From Mesorhabditis belari (taxonomy: Eukaryota > Nematoda > Chromadorea > Rhabditida > Rhabditidae), in contig CAUEEP010000939.1 in NCBI GenBank assembly GCA_958450365.1, positions 2,418,001 to 2,482,000 of the forward strand: DNA of 64,000 bases, read 5' to 3'. How positions within the stretch are numbered: the stretch's first letter is position 1; each line of letters begins with the position of its first letter. The position numbers and the translations under genes are program-made. This document shows positions 1 through 10,826 of the stretch, piece by piece. The notes beneath the pieces are model-generated. The model saw only the letters and a program-made list of their open reading frames with translations, was not told the origin of the DNA and did not search any database.

Positions 1-863
1 CTAAAATGCACTAAACTACCGTAACCCTCCAATTTTTTGGCAATTAACCAATTTCATTTTTTTTACTTTTCACCATTATTTTTATGTTTTTTTTGGGGAT
101 GGGACAAATGCGACCTCTTTTTGCGCACCGTTTTTTCCGCACCTTGCCCATTAGCGCACCTTTTTTCGCGTCTTAAAAAAGCTCTAAAAAGCTAATCTTA
201 ACCAATTTCTATTCCAAAAGTTGTTTTTCTAGGTAATTTGAGGGTGTCGAATTCAAATTTTGACATAACAGAGCGTGTGGAACCAATTTGAAAGACTAGA
301 TCAAATTACAGAAAGTTGTCGATTTTTCTCTTTATATAACTCCGTCCGTTTGTTTCCACAAGCTCTGATATGTCAAAATTTCGATTCTACGCCCTCAAAT
401 TACCTAGAAAAACAACTTTTGGAATAGAAATTGGTTAACATTAGCTTTTTAGAACTTTTTTAAGACGCGAAAAAAGGTGCCCTAATGGGCAAGGTGCGGA
501 AAAAAATGTGCGCAAATGTCCGGGTGCGCAAAAAAAAGGTCGCATTTGTCCCACTCCCCTTTTGACCATTATTTTTGTTTTTTTTCATTATCTGGAACCA
601 AAGTTAAGTTTATTTTTAACATTTTTTGAACAGATCGCTTTGTTAGAAGGATTTTTACAGGGCGATGGAGGACTTGTCAATGTCGAAATGAAAATTTATT
701 GAAACAACAACAATGAAATCAACGGGCAACAACAATAAGAGGTCGGAATTAACTTTTTTTAGTTTTATTGGGCATAATTAGTTTGGAATCATTAGTTTAG
801 TTTAAGTTTTGTTAGTTTAGTTTGGGCTTAATTAGTTTGGCATGGTAGTTTAGTGCATTTTAG
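1..863. repeat. Outer foldback element, left end at window edge
   Basis: The first 20 bases (CTAAAATGCACTAAACTACC) recur as an exact reverse complement at 844-863, so the window opens at or inside the left arm of a short-arm inverted-repeat element. A second foldback element (95-559) is nested inside. There is no coding content. The true left boundary cannot be seen. Confidence 0.6.
95..559. mobile_element. Foldback MITE, family A copy 1
   Basis: It begins GGGGATGGGACAAATGCGAC and ends with the near-exact reverse complement. The two halves pair along almost their whole length (inner arms around 170-260 and 380-470). It has no transposase and is the founder-type copy of a family seen again at 8394, 12292 (partial), 20792 and 49780. 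No clean target duplication is visible here because the flanks are poly-T, although a longer CCATTATTTTT-like segment occurs on both sides. Confidence 0.75.
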
Positions 864-1800
864 TGTGGAATTGATAAAATCTGTCTAATCTAGACATTTA
901 ACTTCATCAAAACTTGCGCAAAAAATTTCCCCTGAAAAAGCCTTAAAGTGTAAATAGGATTCTAACTTACACACCAAAAAAAGTCTATTCAGAATTAAGG
1001 ATTTAGTACGCCGGAGCGGGTGTTTTTACTAAAACACAACGTACACTTGAACTTGCTAGTAAAATAAACTCTAGAGCTAAGAACTGAAGGGGCATTTAAT
1101 ATCTTAATCCGACAAATTTCAAACTCGCAATTAGAAATTGATAAAATCTTCCTAATCTAGACATTTAACTTCATCAAAATTTCATCAAAACAAACAAAAT
1201 CCGATTTTCCCGTGTTAAATCGATGAAATTTGACCGTTTGCCAGTGTTCTGTTCGATACTGTGCGCAGAAAAGGGATATTTTGTCGAAAACAAACACGAT
1301 TCACCACCTTTTCCCCATTTTTTTTGTTTTTCACATCCTTTTTCGTGAAAAATACAGGATTTTCTCTCTATTTTTAAGAGAAATGATCGCAAATTTTTTC
1401 ACGCATTTTTTGACATGAAAAGAAGAAAATTTTAGCGAAAAACAAATATAGTTTGCGTTGGGATTTTTGGCCTTTTCCTACTTGAAAAATATTGACTCTG
1501 GAAAAGGAAAGCTTTTGTTTGAAACCAAAAATGGCACTTGAACAAATTGTTTTGAGAAAATTGAGGCACGGACATGCCTATGTTATTTGACAGAAAAATG
1601 GGTAGATATTGGAAAGTTAAGCGCTACTTTGTGCTCACAGAAACGCACACTCTCTGGCACAGTTCGATACTGTGAGATTCATCAATTTGAATACCCAAAT
1701 GCGCTGGAAGGTGAGCGTTTGTGTGAGCACAGACTTTGTCATCTGAGCCTGAGCCTAAGCTTTTATTTCGGACTCCTTAAGAAGCCGTTACACGCTCCTC
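864..1800. other. Intergenic, no gene seen
   Basis: AT-rich sequence with no splice-consistent ORF. A roughly 45-base stretch at 868-912 (TCTAATCTAGACATTTAACT core) is directly repeated at 1139-1185. Nothing else is recognised. Confidence 0.5.
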
Positions 1801-1807
1801 CCAAAGC

Positions 1808-1905
1808 TTCGTTTGTGGTCTAGTGGATCTGCTAAACTGCTAAACTAAGCTGCTAAACTATCGAGCGTGTCACATCTTCGTCCCCAAGTTCCAGTCCCAC
1901 TCTCG
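1808..1905 (+). pseudogene. tRNA-like sequence carrying GCTAAACT repeats
   Basis: An A-box-like TGGTCTAGTGGAT (about 1815-1827) and a B-box-like GTTCCAGTCC (1888-1897) lie in the right order and spacing for a tRNA-derived element. The stretch that should form the anticodon arm is three imperfect copies of GCTAAACT. No acceptor stem pairs. It is probably a decayed tRNA-derived element rather than a working tRNA. Confidence 0.4.
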
Positions 1906-3660
1906 CCAAACTTTTTTTGTTTTAAAAACTTTCCCTTTGCAAATGAATATTTCCAGTGAAATGAAAATGAATATTTTTATGGAATAGAAGCAAGATTAGG
2001 TGCCAAAGCGTGTATCCAACTTGGATATACAATGAGAAGCCATAGAAAAGGATAAGGAGGCACAATTTTGGATACAAGATCCGGCATAACAAGTTTTTGG
2101 TTGAAGATTAAGCTACTGACTATAAGAAAATCTATAACTTGGCAAGTTTTGCTATAAAAAAAATCGAATCTAACAGTCTGTGGATTGATTTTTCTCGTAT
2201 ACTTTCGGGCTTCACTGTGCTTAATCGTATGCAAATAGGTTCAAAACTGAGAGAAAGGGTTCAAATAAAGATTGTTCTAAGTTCAAAATGAATAATTTAT
2301 AGCTTAATTTGAATATAATAGTAATAGAAGTAGTTATTATTGTACTAATATTGTTATAATTGTAGTTGTTGTGATCCTAATCTACCTCGATATGATTTGT
2401 GTGGATCTAGAATTATAGCCTAACTAATGTACAACTTTTAGCTATTGATATTCTATTTAAAGTATAGCTTACTATACTTTAAATCAGTGTTAAGTATCAT
2501 AGAATAGTGTTAGAAAATAATTTCATTCAAAAATGAGGTAAACTGAAGAAATTAAGATTTCAGAAGAAGAAATACTAGCCGGGGCAAGGGGAAGTGAAAG
2601 AGAAGAGAAATGAGGAAGGGAGAGAAGGAAGAAAGAGGAGAAGGAAGAAAGAAGAGAAGGAAGAAAGAAGAGAAGGAAGATAGGAAGATATCGAATGAAA
2701 AGGTTAAAGAAATGAGAAAATGGAAGAGAAAGAGGAAAAAGAGAGGAAAAATATAGAAAGGGAACCAGTTTGGGGAAGGGAAAGGGGAGCGATCGATGGA
2801 GCGGGACCAGCCCTGTTCACCTCGTGTTCAACCTCTTTCCCCGAACTCTTTTCATCGTTTTCTCAGCTTTTCCCATTTTTCATCGTCTTTATGTAAACTT
2901 TTATCTCATTTCCAAACTCTTTTCCTCAATCCATTGCTTTTTTCGCTTCTTTAGAGCTCTCTTTTTTGCCCGCTCTTTTTTGGATCTCTTTTTTTGCCAT
3001 CTATTGTCTCCCCTCCCCCCTTCTCCTTCAATCTCTACATTTCAAGCAAAATATTGATAATGATTGACTCTAATAGAGTCAATCAGTTAATAGAATCTAA
3101 TAAGACATTGAAATCTGGTCTTTGGCAAGCAAATAGAACAAAAGATTGACTGTTAAACTCAAGCATTTTTATCATTTGTTACAAAAAAGTCATCAAAAGC
3201 TCTATGTCAGTAATTAAACTGAATAAAATCTCTAAAAAGCCTATTTTCTTTAAAAACTAATAACCGACTCGAATTCCTTGACCCTGAAAACTCCCTGGTG
3301 TAAATTTTCAGCTCAATTAGCCTCTAAAAAAAGTGCTAAATCTACGGACGACTCACCGGTGCACAACGAAGCTAAAATCGATTTTTTTAAAAAATCTAAT
3401 CAATAACAATTTTTATATGCTATCCAACTAAGAAAAATCCAAAGTTTCATCAAAATTTGTCGACTCAAAAAAAAGTTAATAGGGTGAACACGTTTCCAGA
3501 CTATTTGTTCGAGGTTTACCATCAATTTTCTAGCTAACCGAGAAAGAAATTGAAGTAATTCACTGTAAAGTTGCGATGAAAATTGAAAAATATAAAATGA
3601 ATGCCTCAAATCGGTTAAAAAAATGGCTTAAACTGATGTCTTACTTGGAGATTCTGGAAA
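1906..3660. other. Intergenic; purine tract and a dispersed repeat
   Basis: No gene seen. A polypurine tract (2570-2765, mainly GAAGGAAGAAAGAG) is present. A perfect small palindrome GATTGACTC/GAGTCAATC lies at 3062-3085. Positions about 3272-3352 match a dispersed repeat also found at 43550-43635 and 62700-62765 (core CTGGTGTAAATTTTCAGC). Confidence 0.5.
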
Positions 3661-3668
3661 AAGTTGTC

Positions 3669-3735
3669 GTTGTTCGTTGTTCGTTGTAGTTGTTCGTTGT
3701 AGTTGTTCGTTGTAGTTGTTCGTTGTAGTTGTCGA
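3669..3735. repeat. 15-bp minisatellite
   Basis: About four copies of GTTGTTCGTTGTA(GT) in tandem. No coding potential. Confidence 0.8.
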
Positions 3736-3890
3736 TTAGTTTGTTATTACCGTATTTTCTCTAATACAGTGCGCGTCAAAATGATAGGTCCACTCATTAA
3801 AAACTTAAAAACTCAAAACTTTATAACAAGAACAAAAAAAATTGTAAAAACTGAATGAAAATAGGTTTTATCATTACTTTATCACTATGG

Positions 3891-4125
3891 TCAATACTTT
3901 GTAGGCCCTCCTTTAAGTGTGACCACGTCCAGAAAACGATTATCCATCGAGTCAGCTAGTTTTTGAAGAGTCGTGGGCATGATCGACCGCCATGAAAGAA
4001 TTAATTGTGTTTTGAGCTAGGAAACTGACTTGTATGTTCGTCCATTTGCATAAACTTTGCGTACAAGTATTGCCCATAAGTTTTCCATCGGGTTCAAGTC
4101 GGGCGAACATGCGGGCCAGTCCAGT
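3891..4125 (-). pseudogene. Tc1-like transposase, C-terminal relic
   Basis: The minus strand reads a typical Tc1/mariner DDE C-terminus: [15 protein letters not shown], where the E after SPDLNPM is the third catalytic acidic residue, followed by a helix region ending SMDNRFLDVV and the closing KGGPTKY before a TGA at 3891-3893. An in-frame TAG sits after about 30 residues, so it cannot be functional. The sequence CAGTGCGCGTCAAAATGATA just outside (about 3768) looks like a Tc1 terminal repeat. The N-terminal relic at 5985-6385 belongs to a different element, because its terminal repeat differs. Confidence 0.85.
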
Positions 4126-4895
4126 AGTGCAGTCCAGTAGTGTAGTAGTGCAACGTGAGCGTCGTCTAAATTATCAGAACCTATCGAAATCTCGAGAACC
4201 GCTTAACAGAACCTATCGATGGCATCGAACATTTAGGAAACTCGTGCTTGATCGAGATTTCGGATTACGGTCGGATTACGGTAGGCTACAGCATACGATA
4301 GGTTTTATCGTAAAGTTTTGCTTTCTGGTGCAGTGGGATATGCAGAATTTGTGGAAAAGCAGACATCGCCTAAATTCCTCGAAATCTCGAGAACCGCTTA
4401 TCAGAACCTATCGATGTGGGGTCGGAAAATGTAGCTTACGATGAGATCTAGTGATCTATTAGAGTGTTGAGCTTCTGCAAAAGCTTAGAAACTGTAAAAT
4501 AGTCACCAACTCGGCTCGTCGGGGTGCACTACTATTAGAGAAGATACTGCACTGCTATTAGAGAAAATATTGTTGTTCTTTGTATATTTTCGCAAATATT
4601 TTCTCTATAATGAGTTCTCTTTTCCTTTCTCCTGTCAAACGTGAATTTTTAACATTCCTTTCCCCTCTCAATCAGTAATTTGATCCCATTATTGTTCCGG
4701 GTTCAAGTTTTTTTTTTGAAAATTTAAGTTACATAGTCTTCTAGAACATTTTATAAATACTTTATTTAGGAAATGAAATAAATTGCATAAGATTTAAGAT
4801 TAATACACATGACTTCAGATACGCATAAACACGAAAAGGACCGATAAAAAGCAATATGATAAATTGTATGTAATATATGGGTAGCACAGATAACG
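4126..4895. other. Unassigned repeat-rich stretch
   Basis: Contains a direct repeat of about 34 bases (core TCTCGAGAACCGCTTA) at 4189-4222 and 4382-4417. The rest is AT-rich with no recognisable gene. Confidence 0.4.
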
Positions 4896-4989
4896 TCAAG
4901 AATTCACTAGAGCTTCAAGATCAACATCATCTACAAATAATTTGAAGATTTCGAGACTATTGGACTCTCTCAAAACTCGGGGAAATCGG

Positions 4990-5295
4990 TTCCAATCGAT
5001 CCGGTCGACTCCCAATCGATCCGGTCGACTCCCAATCGATCCGGTCGACTCCCAATCGATCCGGTCGACTCCCAATCGATCCGGTCGACTCCCAATCGAT
5101 CCGGTCGACTCCCAATCGATCCGGTCGACTCCCAATCGATCCGGTCGACTCCCAATCGATCCGGTCGACTCCCAATCGATCCAGTCGGTTCCAATCGATC
5201 CAATCGATCCAATCGGTTCCAATCGATCCAATCGGTTCCAATCGATCCAATCGGTTCCAATCGATCCAATCGATCCAGTCGATCCAGTCGATTCC
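4990..5295. repeat. 20-bp minisatellite inside LINE coding sequence
   Basis: About nine or ten copies of ATCGATCCGGTCGACTCCCA, grading at the right end into shorter variants of CCAATCGATCCAATCGGTT. On the minus strand one frame stays open through the array (DRLGVDRIDWES-type repeats). The unit resembles the native TGGAATCGATTTCC sequence at the insertion point, suggesting expansion from it. Confidence 0.9.
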
Positions 5296-5580
5296 AAATT
5301 CTCGCAGTTCTGATTGGAAGAGAGTTATAAACAAACTTATTGAAGGTGACTGGAATTTCTAAAATGAAAGAATCTTTCTTTGAATTAACCGTGGGATTAA
5401 CTTTGAATAAATCTCGAAAAAGAGGGATAGGTTGCCTGCCCTTTACAATTTTGAAACATTCTATTAAATCCGTGACCAAGCGGCGGTTTCTAAGAGATAT
5501 AAGATCAAAAATTTTGAGTCTATCTGTGTAACTAAAGTTTGCAAATTTGCAATCTATCGTAAAAGCTCTAGAAGAAGACC

Positions 5581-5830
5581 GAGGGTGGCTACTTTGCGCC
5601 AATTTTTTTGAGCAACTGGGTCATTTACGCAACTAGGGTTTGCGCAACTCGCCATTTCTTCTAAGTGGGCCAATCTTTACGATTTTGGGCCAATCTTTCA
5701 TTTTGTAGATCTCAATAAATGCAACAAAATAATACCAAATCATAAAGATTGGCCAACTTAGAAGAAAGTTATGGCGAGTTGCGCAAATGATCCAGTTGAG
5801 GAAAAAATTTGGCGCAAAGTAGCCACTCCC
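5581..5830. mobile_element. Foldback MITE with 8-bp duplication, family C
   Basis: Starts GAGGGTGGCTACTTTGCGCC and ends with the near reverse complement. Long arms pair through GGCCAATCTTT. It is flanked by AGAAGACC (5573-5580) and AGAAGACA (5831-5838), an 8-bp target duplication with one mismatch. The termini resemble those of family B (35042, 48967). It sits inside the LINE relic. Confidence 0.85.
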
Positions 5831-5984
5831 AGAAGACACCCCTATAGGAGCGTCGTGTAGTCTAAGTTTACACTCAAACGAATGCTCATATCTCGACACC
5901 AGTACGTTTGTTTCTGCGCACTTGAGTATCAAATTAAAGTAGAGAAGCTGGGTGATTTTTTGAGATATAACACATATTTTAGTC

Positions 5985-6692
5985 GAGTCGAGTCGAATCT
6001 TCCGGTGTTGGGCGACCATCAGGGGCTTCTTGGCAGGTCTTCTAGTCATCAATCCTGTATGAATCAAACGTCTGCTTACTGTCTTTCGATTGATGTCCTT
6101 GTTAAATTGATGCTTGATTAATCTGACTCCATCGGAAGCATTAAGATTTGGATCCTTTTTGTGGGCCAAAATTAGAACCTTGTCTTTTCTTGGTGTTGTG
6201 ACGGGTGAACGACCTGTTTTGAATGCTCGGTGAAGAATTCCAGTCGTTTTTTCTTTCTTGCAAAGCTTTTTCACCGTTTCGAGGCTGCATTTGAATACGC
6301 TCGCAACATCCTTTACTTTGTCGCCTCGTTTCCTTGCTTCCATAATCTTTTCTTTGTCGGGAGTGGTCAGATAGGCTCCAGGCATCACTAGAATTAAAAA
6401 ATAATAAAGCATTGTTATGTGAAAAATAATGAAACAACAGCAAGAAAATAAAAAGTTGAAAAGGGGTAAAGACTTTTGTCCACCTGTTTTGAGGGTTTTT
6501 TTTTGTTAACGTCGTTCTTTGTTGCCTAAAATAAATCGTTGTTTCTTTTGGTTATGGGATATAAAAACTAGAGTAAAAATGCTACAAAATACTTTGAAAA
6601 CAATTTTTAAAACTTGTTAAAAAGTTGAAAAATTTTGCGTTTTAAAAGCTGACCTCGGTAGGGGTAAAGGCTTTTGTCCATGACTGTATAAG
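5985..6692 (-). pseudogene. Tc1-like transposase, N-terminal relic with terminal repeat
   Basis: The ATG at 6383-6385 opens about 133 residues with two helix-turn-helix motifs of the Tc1 paired-like DNA-binding domain. HTH1 lies around EARKRGDKVKDVASVFKCS, followed by a GRSP hinge, a KKDPNLNASDGVRLIK helix, and SRRLIHTGLMTRRPAKKPL. The frame ends at about 5985 where the LINE sequence begins, so the catalytic domain is missing. The outer end carries a Tc1-type terminus TACAGTCATGGACAAAAGCC (minus strand, at about 6692), with a related copy at 6458-6485. Confidence 0.85.
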
Positions 6693-8393
6693 TGTCAATT
6701 TTCGGATAACAAATTGCTTTTAGGATACGACTAGAGACGAAAGAAGCTTTACGGCAAATAATTTCAATGTTTTTTTGAGAAATTTAAAGGTGGGGAAATA
6801 TTCTTGAAGAGACTCTTCTTCATGGAGACTTCAAGATTCAAGATCTCTGATCTAAATCTTCTTTTTCAATTTTGTTTAATGTAGAATTCATTTCTACGAG
6901 GGAAAATAGCATTTCCCGTGGAGAAATGATGGGATTTCGTAGACGCTAAAGCTAGTTTCCAATTATGGGACCATTTTTCAACCAGATCAAGATCTGACAT
7001 GGCATCTGACATTTGCAAAAGCTCTTCTAGAATATCTAGAATATCTTCTAGAAAAATTTAAAAGCCTAATATTGAAAACAGCAAAACGTCAGCAAATGTC
7101 AGTAAACAAAATCAGGAAAACAAAACGCTCAATATTGCGAAAATTTCCCCAAATTTTGCAGATCTCTCGAAAATCTCGCAATTTTTCGATTTTCTTTAAT
7201 TTTTGAACTTTCTCGTAATGAAAAATGATGTCATTGAGAGGAAGATCCAAATAAAATATCGCCTTTCCTCCGCTACCATTCTGGTGCAAAATATTTAAGT
7301 ATTCAAAAGAAAAAAAAATGGATTTATTTACTTTTCCGTCATTTGGTGTGTTCATAGCTAAGATTTCTCTATTTGCAATCCGGGGAAACACTTTTTAGGG
7401 GAAAAGGGAAGGGGAGACATTGCACACAAACAGAGATCGAAAATACGCAAATGTCTACCAAATACCAAGTCAACACTTCAGCTTTTTAGACTCCTGTAGT
7501 TGGTGCTACTGTTTTTAGGGGCTTGAGGGCTGTTTTTAGGAGATCGACTGAAGTTTTAATGGGTTCACGGTGAATTTGATAGCTTTTTTTGCTTCCAAGC
7601 CTTGGAAACAATCTTATTTGCTAGAAATGAGCTTTGTTGGTGTGCAAGAGCTTTGTTGAGCTTTGTTGGTGTTCTAGGCCTGGTAGGACTAAAGTCATGG
7701 ACTAGACTAGCCTGGATAATGGTCTAAAGATCAGAAGATCAGAAGAGGTCTAAAGATGCGGCGAGAAAATATTGTATGCGTCATAAGGCGTCATATCATA
7801 AGGCGATATCTGGCTTGAATCAAATGTGGCAAGCAGTTGAAAGCTGCATCGTTTATCGAAACTTAAACTTGGGTAATTAAACCAATAAATGAAAAACAAT
7901 GAAAGGGAGAGAACAGAAAACAATGTAGAATGATTTAACTAGGGAATATTGTTAACTTATCGTGGTTTTTGACTCGCGAAATAGCCTATCTGATGCAGTT
8001 TTTCGCGCTGATTCCGAATCTGCAATCAGTTTTTGCCAAACGCTTCTCTATCACGAGATATTTGGCATACAAGCTTTTTGGGTCTCTTGGGACGGGAAAA
8101 CAGGGACAGTTTAGGCTTTATAGGAAACAATAAAGATAGAGAATTAACATTCCCAACATTCCCTAGTATGATTACTTTACAGACTAACAATTGGGGTGAC
8201 ATGGTATGAGAAAATGAATTGCTTTACGATTTACGCCACTGGCTTTATACCATGCCGTTCTTCCAAATTACGTTCCTATTTTCGTCGCATTTTTGTCTCT
8301 TTCTTTTCCCCAAATTTCTTTCTGATTTTTTGAGAAAACTTGTGTTTGTGGCTTCGCTAGGTTCCTATTTACGTGCGGTTTTAAGTAACTGAC
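6693..8393. other. Intergenic, no gene seen
   Basis: No splice-consistent coding frame was found. Positions about 7985-8105 hold a dispersed repeat (core CTGATTCCGAATCTGC) that recurs at about 14227 and 48483, in both of those cases just upstream of a tRNA-like sequence. Confidence 0.4.
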
Positions 8394-8801
8394 GGGGGTG
8401 GGACAAATGCGACCTTTTTTTGCGCACCTGGACATTTGCGCACCTTTTTTTTTGCTGGAAAAGGCCTTAGGAAAAGTCGTAGAGCTTCAAAAACGTTTTC
8501 ATTGAGGGGAATCGTATGCGTAGATTCAGAATTTTGACAAATCAGACCTCGCTGACACGTCAAATTTGGGCTAAAAGGCAAAAACTCCGGAAAAGCGTTA
8601 AGTTGCGTAGTTTTTGCCTTTTAGCTCAAATTTGACGTGTCAGCGAGGTCTGATTTGTCAAAATTCGGAATCTACGCATACGATTCCGTTGTTTGGAAAC
8701 ATTTTCGAAGCTCTACGGCCTTGCCTAAGGCCTTTTCCAGCAAAAAAAAGGTGCGCAAATGTCCAGGTGCGCAAAAAAAAGGTCGCGTTTGTCCCACCCC
8801 C
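8394..8801. mobile_element. Foldback MITE, family A copy 3
   Basis: Termini are GGGGGTGGGACAAATGCGAC and its reverse complement. Inner arms carry AAATTTGACGTGTCAGCGAG. Unlike copies 4 and 5, it lies between two roughly 75-base direct repeats of host sequence (8319-8393 and about 8805-8876, core CTTCGCTAGGTTCCTATTTA). The small ORFs conserved between copies are by-products of arm identity. Confidence 0.85.
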
Positions 8802-9587
8802 GAATTTTGAGAAAACTTTTGTTTGTGGCTGGCTTCGCTAGGTTCCTATTTACGTGCGGTTTTAAGCAACTGACGCGAAAGCGATGCGACGCGATTTCTA
8901 AAGCATGGATATGCACCGTGCCCCGCGCAAAAACTCCTTTTTGCCATTCTTTTCATTTTTCAGGATTGCATAGTTTTTCGGGATTTGATGTTTCTTTTCA
9001 AGCGCACGCTGTTTTTGTAATTTGCTTTTTGCCATTCTTTTCATTTTTTGGCATTTCATGATGGAATTGTGGGTGTTATTAGGCTTTTATGCCGATTCCC
9101 GTGAAGCTTTCTTCCCCTCGTAAAATCTATTATGTTCTTCCAGCGCGTTGCTAAAGTACTCCCTCGGCTTTCGGTCGTTCCCTCCTTTTTATATTGTTAT
9201 GCCCATGTTTCCTGTTTAAATTTCGAAAATCTTTCTGTTTCGTTTCTCTCGGCTCTCTTCTACTCTATTGTCTTCGAATCACGTACGAAAAGTCCTTATT
9301 TTACCTTATAACATTTTATTTGCCGAAAATCCCTTACTTTATACCATTTTACTTATTGTATACTTACTTACTTATTATTGTATTTAGAGTCATGTCGAAG
9401 AACCTTGTGGGCATGTTGACCGTTGATGGGCACGAGTTTATCGTTAATTGCGAGAATGAGGAATGCAAGCACGAGAATCATTTCGATGCAAACTCTTGAT
9501 GGAAGACGTCCACATCGACGGTTTGCAAGCTGGGAAGCCAAGGTAAAATTGTGTACTATCAGGTCACTACATAAGTCTCGAGACATT
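8802..9587. repeat. Dispersed repeat with short ORF
   Basis: Segments of this stretch recur in the opposite orientation at 46500-46870 (shared CTCTTCTACTCTATTGTCTT and CCCATGTTTCCTGTTTAAAT), and parts recur inside the family B element at about 35590-35760. A 35-residue ORF starting at 9392 (MSKNLVGMLTVDGHEF, ending HENHFDANS) runs downstream of a TTTAG acceptor-like site. It is likely a fragment of a larger transposable element of unknown class. Confidence 0.45.
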
Positions 9588-9875
9588 CCCAAATAACTTT
9601 TGTTTCACCATTGATCGCTTTGATCTTTTTTATAGTCATTTTTAAATAAAAGAAATAAATAATAGGTTTCTCGCTTGATCATTTTTTGTAAAATCGCTTT
9701 TTACGGAAAGGGTTGCTTTTGATCCCAACTTCATATTTTTGAGCTCCCCAATTTCCAAAAAGTCGCTCTCTGCAGCTTCACCAGCCAGCAAGTTTCTTTT
9801 TTAACACTAGACACATAGAATGACTATTTGAAAGAATCAAAGCGATTCATGGTGAAACAAAAAAGTTATTTGGGA
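9588..9875. repeat. Foldback element
   Basis: CCCAAATAACTTTTGTTTCA at the left end pairs with TGAAACAAAAAAGTTATTTG at the right end. The arms also share GATCGCTTTGAT. There is no coding content. Confidence 0.75.
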
Positions 9876-10826
9876 ATAAAATTTTGCCTTCAAACTTACG
9901 TAGTCCCCTAATAAATGCTTTCCCAATTCTTTAATTTCTTTCGTTTTTTCGGGATTTGATATTTCTGTTTTTGTAATGGGTATCGTTGCTTTTTTCGTTC
10001 TGTACTAATAAACCGTAAAACTATAAATCCGATTTGCAAAAAGCGCTAGATCTAACAAATTTTGCTATGTAGTTTACTTGCAAACTGAAAAATGCTAGAT
10101 TTGAAGAACAAAAAAACTCGAATACATTTATTCTCTCAATTCATCTCATATTAAAGAGTACCCTTCTAAATGTTTTGGCACTTTAAATAATCAAAATTAA
10201 ACAATGAAAGCAGGGAATGTAAATAAAAGTCTCATAAAAGAAAAGCTCTAAAAAAAGAAAGATAAAGAACGATAAAAAAAATAAAATAAGAATATAAAGA
10301 ATCCGGAATAAATGAGGCACACTGGGGGAAAAAGATTTGGCTTTTTTTTGGGGAAAATAAAGTGATGGATAAAAGAAGAATCACAAGACATTCATGAAAA
10401 ATTATGGATTGGATAAAAGATGGGGTAGCTTTCAAAAGAAATAGACATGATTTAGAAATCTCTAACATCGCAATTAAAACTAGCGTTTCTATTCAGGATT
10501 ATTCAGGGAATTCAGTCAGTTATCAATACAAAAATTACTATGCAAAAATGCGAATAAAGTTAAAATAAGTCAAAATTTTTAAAAAAACCTTTTAAAAGAA
10601 GATAAAACTGAGCAAATTGGGAACACAGGGAAATCACATTATTGCTTTGGAATTTCTTGTTTTTGGGGAAACAAATCTATGTAGTACTTGGATTGTAAAT
10701 TTATTTTTTTTTGGCTGTTTGTTTGTAATTTGTTTTTTTAGCTAAAATTTATCAATTAGATCAAAATTTTTTTGACAAAATATTTCTTAAAATTGTCTAT
10801 AATGATCTATGTTAAAATTTCAATGT
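9876..10826. other. Intergenic, no gene seen
   Basis: Very AT-rich sequence with no recognisable gene. It is the 3' side of the minus-strand gene ending at 10827. Confidence 0.4.

Larger units (their letters stand above)
4896..5905 (-). pseudogene. Non-LTR retrotransposon (LINE) ORF2 C-terminal relic
   Basis: Read on the minus strand from about 5905 to 4896, the frame encodes the post-reverse-transcriptase region shared by jockey/CR1-type LINEs: YTDRLKIFDLISLRNRRL, then DLIECFKI, a KFVYNSLPIRTARIWN segment, and FPRVLRESNSLEIFKL before the stop at 4896. Two insertions interrupt it. One is a foldback MITE at 5581-5830 whose removal together with one 8-bp duplication restores the frame (258 bases). 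The other is a minisatellite at about 4990-5295 that expanded between WNR and FP without breaking the frame. The upstream polymerase domain is absent, so this is a 5'-truncated relic. Confidence 0.8.

Noticed and set aside
4980..5295. CRISPR-like array
   Set aside because: Repeats are directly abutting with no unique spacers and the genome is eukaryotic.
4896..5602. 133-210 residue ORFs of RPDRLGVDRIDWES repeats as a novel repeat protein
   Set aside because: They are the 20-bp minisatellite; the flanking residues are a broken LINE C-terminus, not a host gene.
8381..8841. ORFs starting [20 protein letters not shown] that recur at 20979 and 50034
   Set aside because: They recur because the foldback arms of family A are conserved; the frame also opens on the opposite arm, and no coding bias or splice support exists.
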